From NCBI RefSeq assembly GCF_001294575.1, contig NZ_CP012676.1, positions 2,232,001 through 2,296,000 on the forward strand: a stretch of DNA of 64,000 nt, written 5' to 3'. The notes beneath the pieces are model-generated. The model made no database searches. It was not told where the DNA came from and saw only the letters and a program-made list of their open reading frames with translations. A program made the translations under genes and the position numbers. Below are positions 57,659-64,000 of this stretch, piece after piece (within the stretch, counting starts at the first letter, position 1; each line of letters starts with the position of its first letter). The stretch comes from Pseudomonas versuta (GTDB taxonomy: Bacteria > Pseudomonadota > Gammaproteobacteria > Pseudomonadales > Pseudomonadaceae).

Positions 57659-60094
57659 TCACCAGTCGTATTTGACTTCCAGCGCTGCAGTCCGTTGCTG
57701 GCCGTAGTAACAGCCGAAGCTGTAGTTACATGACGAGACGTACTCGCGGTCGAACAGGTTTTGCACATTGAGGCTGGTGCTCACACCTTTGAAACCCGGG
57801 TCCAGCGCCGCCAGGTCATAGCTGAGGGTGGCGTCGTAGATCACGAATGACGGGGTTTTGAAGGTGTTGGCCGAGTCGCCGTAGCTTTTCCCGGTGTATC
57901 GCGCACCACCGCCCAGGGTCACGCCCTGCAGCACATTCCCGGTGAAGTGGTAATCGGCCCACACACTCGCCGCCCATGGCGCCTGCGCCTCACTGCGGTT
58001 GCCCTTATTGTCATAGTTGGACTTGCTGTAGAACACGTCCAGGTATGACAACGAAGCAATCAGGTCGATGTTGCTGTAGCTGCTTTTGCCTTCCAGTTCG
58101 ATCCCCCGCGAGCTGACTTCACCTTCCTGTATCTGGTACTCCAGGTACTGCAAGTCACCGGTCAGCACGTTTTGCTGCTTGATCTCAAACACCGACGCCG
58201 TAAGCAAGGTGCTGTCGTCAGGCTGATATTTGACCCCCACTTCATATTGCTTGCCCAATTGCGGCTTGAACGCCTTGCCCCCTCGATCCGGGGCCGTGGT
58301 ACCGACTGAAGGCAAGAACGATTCGGTGTAGCTGATGTAAGGCGCCAGCCCGAACGAGGTGACGTACGTCAGCCCCACGCGCCCGGTGAACTTGTTGTCG
58401 TTTTGCATGGCCCGCGTATCGGCCAGCAAGTCATTGTTGTCGACCTTGGCCCAGTCATGGCGGCCACCGATGGTCAGGATGAAGTTGTCGAGCTTGATCT
58501 GATCCTGCACATACAAACCGGTTTGCTTGACCCTGTTATCCCACTGGGTGGTCAGGGTCGGCACGCCCGTGGTGCGGTAGTTGGTGGGGTTGTAGAGGTC
58601 GATGATTTCACTGCCCGACAGGTTGTAGCCCTGATACTTGCGGGTGAAATCGCGGTAGTCCAGTCCCACCAGCAAGGTGTGCTGCAGGGGGCCAGTGGCG
58701 AAGTCGCTTTGCAGGTGGTTGTCGAAGGTGTACGAGCTGTTTTGCTGGCGCCAGTCGAGTTTGGTGCGGCTGGCGTGAGTGTCACTGATGCCCTCGGGGG
58801 TGGTGACAAAACGGTTGAGGTAAAAGCCCTTGTAGCGGTCGTTGACGTCGATATAGCTCAGGCTCTGGCGATACGTCATGGCCTCATTGAAGGCGTGGGA
58901 AAACTGGTAGCCCACCACGTATTGATCGCGCTTGTAGTCGTTCCATTTCGAGTCGCCCAAAAACGTATCGCGATCAATCTTGTTGCCCTGCGAGTTGCGG
59001 TACAGGCTGCCCACCGCCGGTAAGGACTGATAGTCGGCCAGGGCGTCATCACGCTGGATTTGCGCATACAGCGTCAGCTCGGTGTCGTCGTCGGGCATCC
59101 AGCTGAAGCTGGGCGCCAGCAGCTGGCGCGAATCCTTGGTGTGGCCCACCTGTTCGCCGCCCGTATTGCCGACCCCGATCAACCGGTAACTGAGGGTTTT
59201 GGCCTCGTCCAGCGGCCCCGTGAAGTCAAACGCCAGGTTGTAGCGGTCAAAACTGCCAGTGCCGACTTTGATCTGGTGCGCAGCTTCAGTGCTCGGGAGT
59301 TTGGACACCATATTGATCATGCCCCCCGGCTGGTTTTGCCCGTACAGCACCGAAGACGGCCCTTTGAGGACTTCGATGCGTTCCAGGGTATAGGGGTCGA
59401 TCTGTGGCGTGCCGCCCAGGCTCCCCGCCGACGGTAAATAAGCACCATCGAGATAGAGCAGGGTCGGGGCAAAACCGCGGCTGGTGATTTCGTCCGCGAT
59501 GGTATTGCGATCGGTGTAGCCGTTGGTGCTCAGGCCCGGGGTGTAGCGCAGTGCCTGGGTCAGATCACGGGCGCCCTGCGCCTGAACCTGATCCGCCGTC
59601 ACCACGTTGATGGTCTGTGGGATCTCCAGAATCGGTGTATCGGTCTTAGTCGCCGTGGCCGAACGGGTGGCGACAAAACCGTCTACCGCTCCGCGAGCAT
59701 CTTCGGCCACACGCCCCGACACCGTGGTCGCCCCCAGATTCAACGTGCCCGTTTCTGCCAGCGGGTAAACGCTCAGGGCACCGCTTTCGGTCACGCTCAA
59801 GCCCAGACCGCTGCCCGCCAGGGCGCGCTCGGCGGCCTGCTGCGGGGTAAACCGGCCCCGTACCGGTGCCGAGGTTTTACCCTGCAATAAAGCAGGCGAT
59901 ACCGACAGGGTCAGCTGGCTGTCACGGGCAATCCGGCTCAGGGTCGCTCCCAGCGGCGCCGCAGGCAAGTCAAAGGCACGCACTGCACTCTGTTCATTGA
60001 CCAGCGGCCCGGCCACCGCGCTCAAGGGGTGGCCGGTAATGCTCAGGGCAATGGTCAGTGCCAGAAGGCAGGGTCTCAGCGGGACGTACGACAT
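57659..60094 (-). CDS. TonB-dependent ferric-siderophore receptor (FecA-type, STN domain)
   Basis: 811 residues. A signal peptide (to about AVAG) is followed by an STN domain (RAFDLPAAPLGATLSRIARD to about residue 110), a plug (PILEIPQTINVVTADQVQAQ) and a barrel ending in Trp (ALEVKYDW). The STN domain should contact the FecR protein encoded just upstream on the same strand, which with the FecI sigma forms a cell-surface signalling set. The ligand is unknown. It starts at ATG 60094 with AAGGATG upstream, 101 bases after the fecR stop. Confidence 0.92.
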   Translation of the reverse strand: MSYVPLRPCLLALTIALSITGHPLSAVAGPLVNEQSAVRAFDLPAAPLGATLSRIARDSQLTLSVSPALLQGKTSAPVRGRFTPQQAAERALAGSGLGLSVTESGALSVYPLAETGTLNLGATTVSGRVAEDARGAVDGFVATRSATATKTDTPILEIPQTINVVTADQVQAQGARDLTQALRYTPGLSTNGYTDRNTIADEITSRGFAPTLLYLDGAYLPSAGSLGGTPQIDPYTLERIEVLKGPSSVLYGQNQPGGMINMVSKLPSTEAAHQIKVGTGSFDRYNLAFDFTGPLDEAKTLSYRLIGVGNTGGEQVGHTKDSRQLLAPSFSWMPDDDTELTLYAQIQRDDALADYQSLPAVGSLYRNSQGNKIDRDTFLGDSKWNDYKRDQYVVGYQFSHAFNEAMTYRQSLSYIDVNDRYKGFYLNRFVTTPEGISDTHASRTKLDWRQQNSSYTFDNHLQSDFATGPLQHTLLVGLDYRDFTRKYQGYNLSGSEIIDLYNPTNYRTTGVPTLTTQWDNRVKQTGLYVQDQIKLDNFILTIGGRHDWAKVDNNDLLADTRAMQNDNKFTGRVGLTYVTSFGLAPYISYTESFLPSVGTTAPDRGGKAFKPQLGKQYEVGVKYQPDDSTLLTASVFEIKQQNVLTGDLQYLEYQIQEGEVSSRGIELEGKSSYSNIDLIASLSYLDVFYSKSNYDNKGNRSEAQAPWAASVWADYHFTGNVLQGVTLGGGARYTGKSYGDSANTFKTPSFVIYDATLSYDLAALDPGFKGVSTSLNVQNLFDREYVSSCNYSFGCYYGQQRTAALEVKYDW

Positions 60095-60195
60095 GGGGCA
60101 TCCTTTCTCGTTGCAAGGTAGGCAGTTGTAACCTTGACCAACGAGCAGAGTTTTCCCCTCACCTTATTTGTAAATAATTCGCATTCGGCGATTTT

Positions 60196-61173
60196 TTAAC
60201 CGCGCACATCAATCAGGGTCAGCCAGGGGCCGTAGTGCGTGACCTTGATCGGCAAGGTTTGCGCCAGGGTGCTCAAGGTCTGCGGGGTGTTATCCAATGA
60301 GAAAACCCCGAACACTCTGACCCTGGCAGCTTCTGGGCTGATGCGCAGCACACCGGTCTGGTAAGGGCGCAACGCTTCAACCAGTGCCGACAACGGCTCG
60401 TCATGCAGTTCTACCCGGCCTTCGAGCCAATCGGCCTGACTGCGCGCAGTCGGGGTTTGCGGGTCAATCTGGCTGGCTGTAAACGACACTGCCTGACCGG
60501 CATCGATGCGTCGTTGCAAACCATTGAGGGTGTCGAGCTGCACGCTGTGCTGTTGCACGCTGGCCAGGCTTTCGTCCGCCCCCTGGCGCACCATGAAGCG
60601 CGTGCCCAGCGCCTTGACCTGACCCTGGGCGGTCGCAACCACAAAGGGCCGCTGCGGGTCGGCGGCCACATCGACCTGCAATTGGCCTTCACGCAACTGA
60701 ACGCGACGCTGCCCGGCGCTGAACTGGATATCGACGGCGCTGCGGGCGTTGAGCGTAAGGCGACTGCCATCTGCCAGCTCGATGGTTCTGCGTTCACCGG
60801 TCGCAGTATGTTGATCGGCCATCATGCCCCTCAGAGGCGTCACCCGATCGACCATACCCGCGGCGCCCACCCCCAGCAACAACAGCAGCAGGCCGCCTTG
60901 CAGGGCTTTTTTGCGTGCCGCAGAAGGGCTTTCCAGCAGCGCTTCACGGGCCGCATGCAATTGCCCCGGGCTGCGCCGTTCTACCGATTGCAAATCCGCC
61001 AGCGGGGTTTTCAACACCCCGGCCACCCGCTGCCACGCAGCCATATGCTCAGGGCTTTCGGCCAGCCAGGCTTTAAACACCTGACGCTCCGAGGGACAGG
61101 CCTGCCCGGACTCCAGCCGCAGCATCCAGTCGACAGCGGCACGGGTAACGGGATCTACCCTGGTGTTGCTCAT
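60196..61173 (-). CDS. fecR: FecR-family anti-sigma/signal transducer
   Basis: 325 residues. The N-terminal cytoplasmic part (about 5-80; AVDWMLRLESG, FKAWLAESPEHMAAWQRV) binds the sigma factor; one membrane helix (GGLLLLLLGVGAAGMV) leads to the periplasmic FecR domain (about 115-215) and a C-terminal STN-like part. It passes the receptor signal to FecI. ATG 61173 with GGAGA upstream is chosen; it overlaps the sigma gene (ATGA), so the two are translated together. The symbol is by family. Confidence 0.92.
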   Translation of the reverse strand: MSNTRVDPVTRAAVDWMLRLESGQACPSERQVFKAWLAESPEHMAAWQRVAGVLKTPLADLQSVERRSPGQLHAAREALLESPSAARKKALQGGLLLLLLGVGAAGMVDRVTPLRGMMADQHTATGERRTIELADGSRLTLNARSAVDIQFSAGQRRVQLREGQLQVDVAADPQRPFVVATAQGQVKALGTRFMVRQGADESLASVQQHSVQLDTLNGLQRRIDAGQAVSFTASQIDPQTPTARSQADWLEGRVELHDEPLSALVEALRPYQTGVLRISPEAARVRVFGVFSLDNTPQTLSTLAQTLPIKVTHYGPWLTLIDVRG

Positions 61174-61682
61174 AGGCTCTCCTGGGTTTGCGAAAGGCAA
61201 TGTAAATAAGCGCGGCGCAGGTCACGCTCTACCGTGGCCAGTGAAACCCCCAACAAGGTGGCAATGGCCTGCTGCGGCATGCTTTCAAGACGGTTGAGCA
61301 AAAAAGCCCGCCGCACCCGTGACGGCAACCCTTCCAGCGCATGATCAATCGTTTCGATCGCCTCACGCACCAGTGCAATGTCTTCGGCTGACGGGGCATA
61401 GCCCTGAGGCATGTCTGCAAGCTGATCCAGATAGGCCTGCTCCAGCTTGCGTCGGCGCCACAGCGAGCACAGCAAGCGCCGGGCCACGGTGCTCAGATAA
61501 GCCCGGGGTTGCTCTATGCGCTCAAGTTGCTGTGCATCGAAAGCCCGCAGGAACGTGTCCTGAGCCAGATCGGCCGCATCCTGCGGGCAACGCACCTGTC
61601 GCGACAACCAGCCGCGCAGCCACGCATGATTGTCATGATAGAGATTCGCCAGCAGGGCTTTGGGATCCAGGGGGCTAGACAC
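61170..61682 (-). CDS. fecI: ECF sigma factor, FecI type
   Basis: 170 residues: region 2 (about 10-75; DAADLAQDTFLRAF) and region 4 (about 110-165; MPQQAIATLLGVSLATVERD) of an iron-starvation ECF sigma. It should direct RNA polymerase to the receptor gene at 60094. The start is GTG 61682 with a weak ribosome binding site. A Fur-like site lies 22 bases upstream. Symbol by family, not by proof of citrate transport. Confidence 0.92.
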   Translation of the reverse strand: MSSPLDPKALLANLYHDNHAWLRGWLSRQVRCPQDAADLAQDTFLRAFDAQQLERIEQPRAYLSTVARRLLCSLWRRRKLEQAYLDQLADMPQGYAPSAEDIALVREAIETIDHALEGLPSRVRRAFLLNRLESMPQQAIATLLGVSLATVERDLRRAYLHCLSQTQESL

Positions 61683-61703
61683 GATAGATAACCAGACTCA
61701 AAT

Positions 61704-61722
61704 AGCAATAAGTCGCATTATC
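61704..61722 (-). promoter_or_regulatory. Candidate Fur box of the fecI operon
   Basis: On the minus strand GATAATGCGACTTATTGCT matches the 19-base Fur consensus at about 12 positions, with the first half-site (GATAATG) perfect. It is in the promoter position for fecI, as usual for iron-regulated ECF sigma genes. Confidence 0.55.
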
Positions 61723-61808
61723 GGTGGATCGAGGGGAAAAGCAATATGCATATGCAGAGCGAGCCGGGGGAGAGCCAGGATGCCTCTCTGGGCAATACCG
61801 CGAAACCA

Positions 61809-61894
61809 GTGGGAACTGGCTTGCCAGCGATGCAGGCACCTCGATATGTCCCGCACCGCAGCGATGTCATCGCGGGCAAGCCTGGCTCCCACAG
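61809..61894. repeat. REP doublet (GCTGGCTTGCC family)
   Basis: GTGGGAACTGGCTTGCCAGC and an inverted CATCGCGGGCAAGCCTGGCTC flank a loop. They occupy the spacer between the fecI promoter and the stop of the SDR gene. Confidence 0.8.
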
Positions 61895-61931
61895 AGCTCA
61901 GGCATATTTCTGTGTATCTAACGGGCCTGGA

Positions 61932-62678
61932 TCAACGCCCGCCGCACAAGTCGATAAAGGTACCGGTGGCGTAGGAAGCCTTGTCGCTGAGCAGCCAGAT
62001 AATGGCTTCGGCGACTTCTTCAGGGCGGCCGCCACGGCCCATCGGGATGCTCGACTCCAGCTTGCTGACCCGCCCCGGATCGCCGCTCAAGGCGTGGAAC
62101 TCGGTAAAGATGAGGCCCGGGCGCACTGCGTTGACCCGGATCCCCTCGCCCGCCAGCTCTTTGGACAAGCCCAGGGTAAAGGTGTCCAGCGCGCCTTTTG
62201 AAGCGGCATAGTCAACGTACTCATTGGGCGAGCCCAGGCGCGCAGCCCCCGACGACACGTTGACGATATTGCCGCCCTGCCCGCCGTAACGCGGCGACAT
62301 GCGCAGCACTGCATGCCTGGAACACAGGATAGGCCCCAGCACATTGGTTCTCAGGGTGTGCAAAATACGCGACTCGGACATTTCGTCGACCCGGGACTTG
62401 AGGCCCACGGTCCCGGCATTGTTGACCAGCGCCGTGATCGGGCCGAGCTCCTCGTCAACCCGGGTAAACAGGCCGATGATTTCTTCTTCATTGCTCACAT
62501 CGGCACGCACGGCAATGGCCTGTGCCCCCAGAGCATGAACCTGTGCCAGCACTTCATGGGCAGCCGCTGCATCCGTCAGATAGTTGATGCAAATCCGGTA
62601 GCCCTGCTGCGCTGCCAGGATCGCAGTGGCAGCGCCGATGCCGCGACTGCCACCGGTGATCAAGATGACTTTGTCCAT
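61932..62678 (-). CDS. SDR-family oxidoreductase
   Basis: 248 residues. TGGSRGIG binds NAD(P); YAASK with Ser in NVSSGAAR is the active site. It is similar to FabG and glucose 1-dehydrogenase-like SDRs, ending FIDLCGGR. The substrate is unknown. It stands alone between the FecI promoter region and a GGDEF-EAL gene, all on the minus strand, and there is no sign of co-transcription with the latter beyond 86 bases spacing. Confidence 0.87.
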   Translation of the reverse strand: MDKVILITGGSRGIGAATAILAAQQGYRICINYLTDAAAAHEVLAQVHALGAQAIAVRADVSNEEEIIGLFTRVDEELGPITALVNNAGTVGLKSRVDEMSESRILHTLRTNVLGPILCSRHAVLRMSPRYGGQGGNIVNVSSGAARLGSPNEYVDYAASKGALDTFTLGLSKELAGEGIRVNAVRPGLIFTEFHALSGDPGRVSKLESSIPMGRGGRPEEVAEAIIWLLSDKASYATGTFIDLCGGR

Positions 62679-62764
62679 AAAAACGCTCTCCAGTTCGACG
62701 GTGCAAAGGTGACGGGCAGAATAACCGCGAAGGCTTTGCTTTGTCAGGTCGGTGGCGATGTGCC

Positions 62765-64000
62765 TTAACGCGACAATTCAGCGCGATGAATATCGACCAT
62801 GAATTGCTCGGCCGGTAACGGCTGTCCCAACAGGAAACCTTGCAGGGCATTGCACCCCAGCGTGGTCAGGAAGCTTTGCTGGGTATCGGTTTCAACCCCT
62901 TCAGCCACAATCCGCAGCCCCAGAGCCTGGCCCAGGGCCACAATCGCCGAAACAATCGCGGCATCGTCACTGTCATGTTCCAGGTCGCGGACAAACCCGC
63001 GATCAATCTTCAGTTCATTGGCCGGCAAGCGTTTGAGGTACATCAGGCTTGAATAGCCGGTGCCGAAGTCATCAATGGACAGATCGACCCCCATCTGCGA
63101 CAGCCGCTGCAGCACGGTCATGCTCGCATCTGCATCGCTCATGGCGGTGGTCTCGGTGATTTCCAGGGTCAGGCTGTTGGCGGGCAACCGGTGGCGCTCC
63201 AGCACCGAGACCACACTGTCGACCAGCCCCGAATAACAAAACTGCAACGCCGACAGATTGACCGAGATACGCCAGTGGCTATACCCCTCATCGAACCACG
63301 CCCGCATCTGGCGACAGGCTTCGTTTAGCACCCATTCGCCGATCGGAATGATCAGCCCGGTTTTTTCCGCCAGTTCGATAAAGTGTTCCGGCAGCAACAA
63401 TCCCTGCTGCGGATGCTCCCAGCGCAACAAGGCTTCGGCCCCTACAGGCTGGCCGCTGACAGCATCAAACTTGGGCTGGTAATGCAGGCGAAACTGGTTG
63501 TGCTCCAGCGCCTGACGCAAGTCCTGCAAGAGTTGCAGTTGCTTGCGGGCGTTGGTGTTCATGGATACATCGAAGAAGCTGTAACCGTTTTTACCGGCTC
63601 CCTTGGCGTGGTACATCGCCGCATCGGCATTCATCAACAGCTCTTCGGCGGTCTGGCCATTGCCGGGGTACAAGGCAATGCCAACGCTGGCGGAGATCTG
63701 CAAATCATGCTCATCCACCCGGAAGCCTTTTGACAGCAGGCTGACCTGCCGCGCCGCAACCTGAGGCGCATCGTCAGGCTCGCTCAGGCGCACCAGCAAC
63801 ACAAATTCATCACCACCGATGCGCGCCAGGGTGTCCTGGCTGCGCAACTGATCACGCAGGCGCAACGCCACTTCGCGCAACAGCCGGTCCCCCAAGTGAT
63901 GGCCAAAGGCATCGTTCACCGGTTTGAAACCGTCCAGATCGATAAACATCAACGAGAAACACCCGCCCTGCTCAGCCACTTTGGCCATGGCCTGGCTGAT
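62765..64000 (-). CDS. GGDEF-EAL c-di-GMP turnover protein, N-terminus beyond window
   Basis: The frame is open to the right edge (first visible residues ISQAMAKVAEQG), so only the last 411 residues are seen. The GGDEF motif is intact (RIGGDEFVLLV), with an RxxD inhibitory site (RSQD) five residues before it. The EAL domain has AEALLRW and DDFGTGYSSL. Both enzymatic motifs are complete. The N-terminal sensor domain cannot be seen, so the signal is unknown. The M at 63988 is internal to the GGDEF domain and is not the true start. Confidence 0.9.
   Translation of the reverse strand: MSQAMAKVAEQGGCFSLMFIDLDGFKPVNDAFGHHLGDRLLREVALRLRDQLRSQDTLARIGGDEFVLLVRLSEPDDAPQVAARQVSLLSKGFRVDEHDLQISASVGIALYPGNGQTAEELLMNADAAMYHAKGAGKNGYSFFDVSMNTNARKQLQLLQDLRQALEHNQFRLHYQPKFDAVSGQPVGAEALLRWEHPQQGLLLPEHFIELAEKTGLIIPIGEWVLNEACRQMRAWFDEGYSHWRISVNLSALQFCYSGLVDSVVSVLERHRLPANSLTLEITETTAMSDADASMTVLQRLSQMGVDLSIDDFGTGYSSLMYLKRLPANELKIDRGFVRDLEHDSDDAAIVSAIVALGQALGLRIVAEGVETDTQQSFLTTLGCNALQGFLLGQPLPAEQFMVDIHRAELSR

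Noticed and set aside
60095..60195. Fur box before the 60094 receptor
   Set aside because: The AT-rich stretch near 60160-60180 matches the Fur consensus at only about 8 of 19 positions; a FecI-type promoter is more likely there.
63988..64000. ATG 63988 as the start of the GGDEF-EAL gene
   Set aside because: The frame stays open to the edge and the ATG lies inside the GGDEF domain, so the gene is truncated by the window.

Overview
The window reads as chromosome of a fluorescent-lineage Pseudomonas. The evidence is high-GC coding sequence, two families of Pseudomonas REP-type repeats, and an unbroken core block in the order known from Pseudomonas genomes (SDR-metZ-purF-cvpA-SPOR protein-folC-accD-trpF-truA-fimV-usg-asd-leuB-methyltransferase-leuD-leuC, with a divergent LysR gene). 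The exact species cannot be read from the sequence. No prophage, insertion sequence, CRISPR array or rRNA was seen.

Layout. (1) 1-6.9 kb: a beta-propeller phytase (cut by the window edge) and a TonB-dependent receptor behind a good Pho box; divergent from them a membrane protein with a degenerate GGDEF domain, overlapping an AraC-type regulator. (2) 7-13.4 kb: a D-amino-acid (probably D-lysine) catabolic and uptake locus: dpkA-like imine reductase divergent from an RpiR regulator, a four-gene polar amino acid ABC transporter and an AmaD-like FAD dehydrogenase. (3) 13.5-21.7 kb: DHA2 exporter with divergent LysR, fadH, a membrane-anchored nitrilase-like protein lacking the usual catalytic Cys, an AraC regulator, an unlisted 28-codon acidic ORF and a lipoprotein. 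(4) 22-22.4 kb: tRNA-Val and two tRNA-Asp genes in one transcription unit. (5) 22.5-41.4 kb: the biosynthetic core block (methionine, purine, folate, fatty acid, tryptophan, lysine/threonine family and leucine synthesis, tRNA modification, FimV). (6) 41.5-51.8 kb: PAS-GGDEF-EAL protein, thiolase, pirin, a siderophore receptor with a signalling domain, and a GH15-SDR pair. (7) 52-57.4 kb: a three-gene FAD/[2Fe-2S] operon that I recognise as hcnABC (cyanogenic glycine dehydrogenase), a divergent LysR gene and an AGE-family sugar epimerase. (8) 57.4-64 kb: an iron-transport signalling set (FecI sigma, FecR, TonB receptor), an SDR and a second GGDEF-EAL protein running off the right edge.

How the parts work together. 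Several units are nutrient-scavenging modules with recognisable switches: PhoB for phytate/phosphate, Fur plus cell-surface signalling for iron, RpiR for D-amino acids, and a candidate Anr (low-oxygen) site for the cyanide operon. The most noteworthy observations are a decayed inverted copy of the phytase 5' end next to the receptor promoter, Pho boxes on both sides of that intergenic region, an AGDRF protein that keeps its c-di-GMP inhibitory-site motif, REP elements that supply the stop codons of three genes, a likely pseudo-nitrilase, and the cyanide operon with its own LysR neighbour. I did not find a convincing wholly new defence or mobile system.
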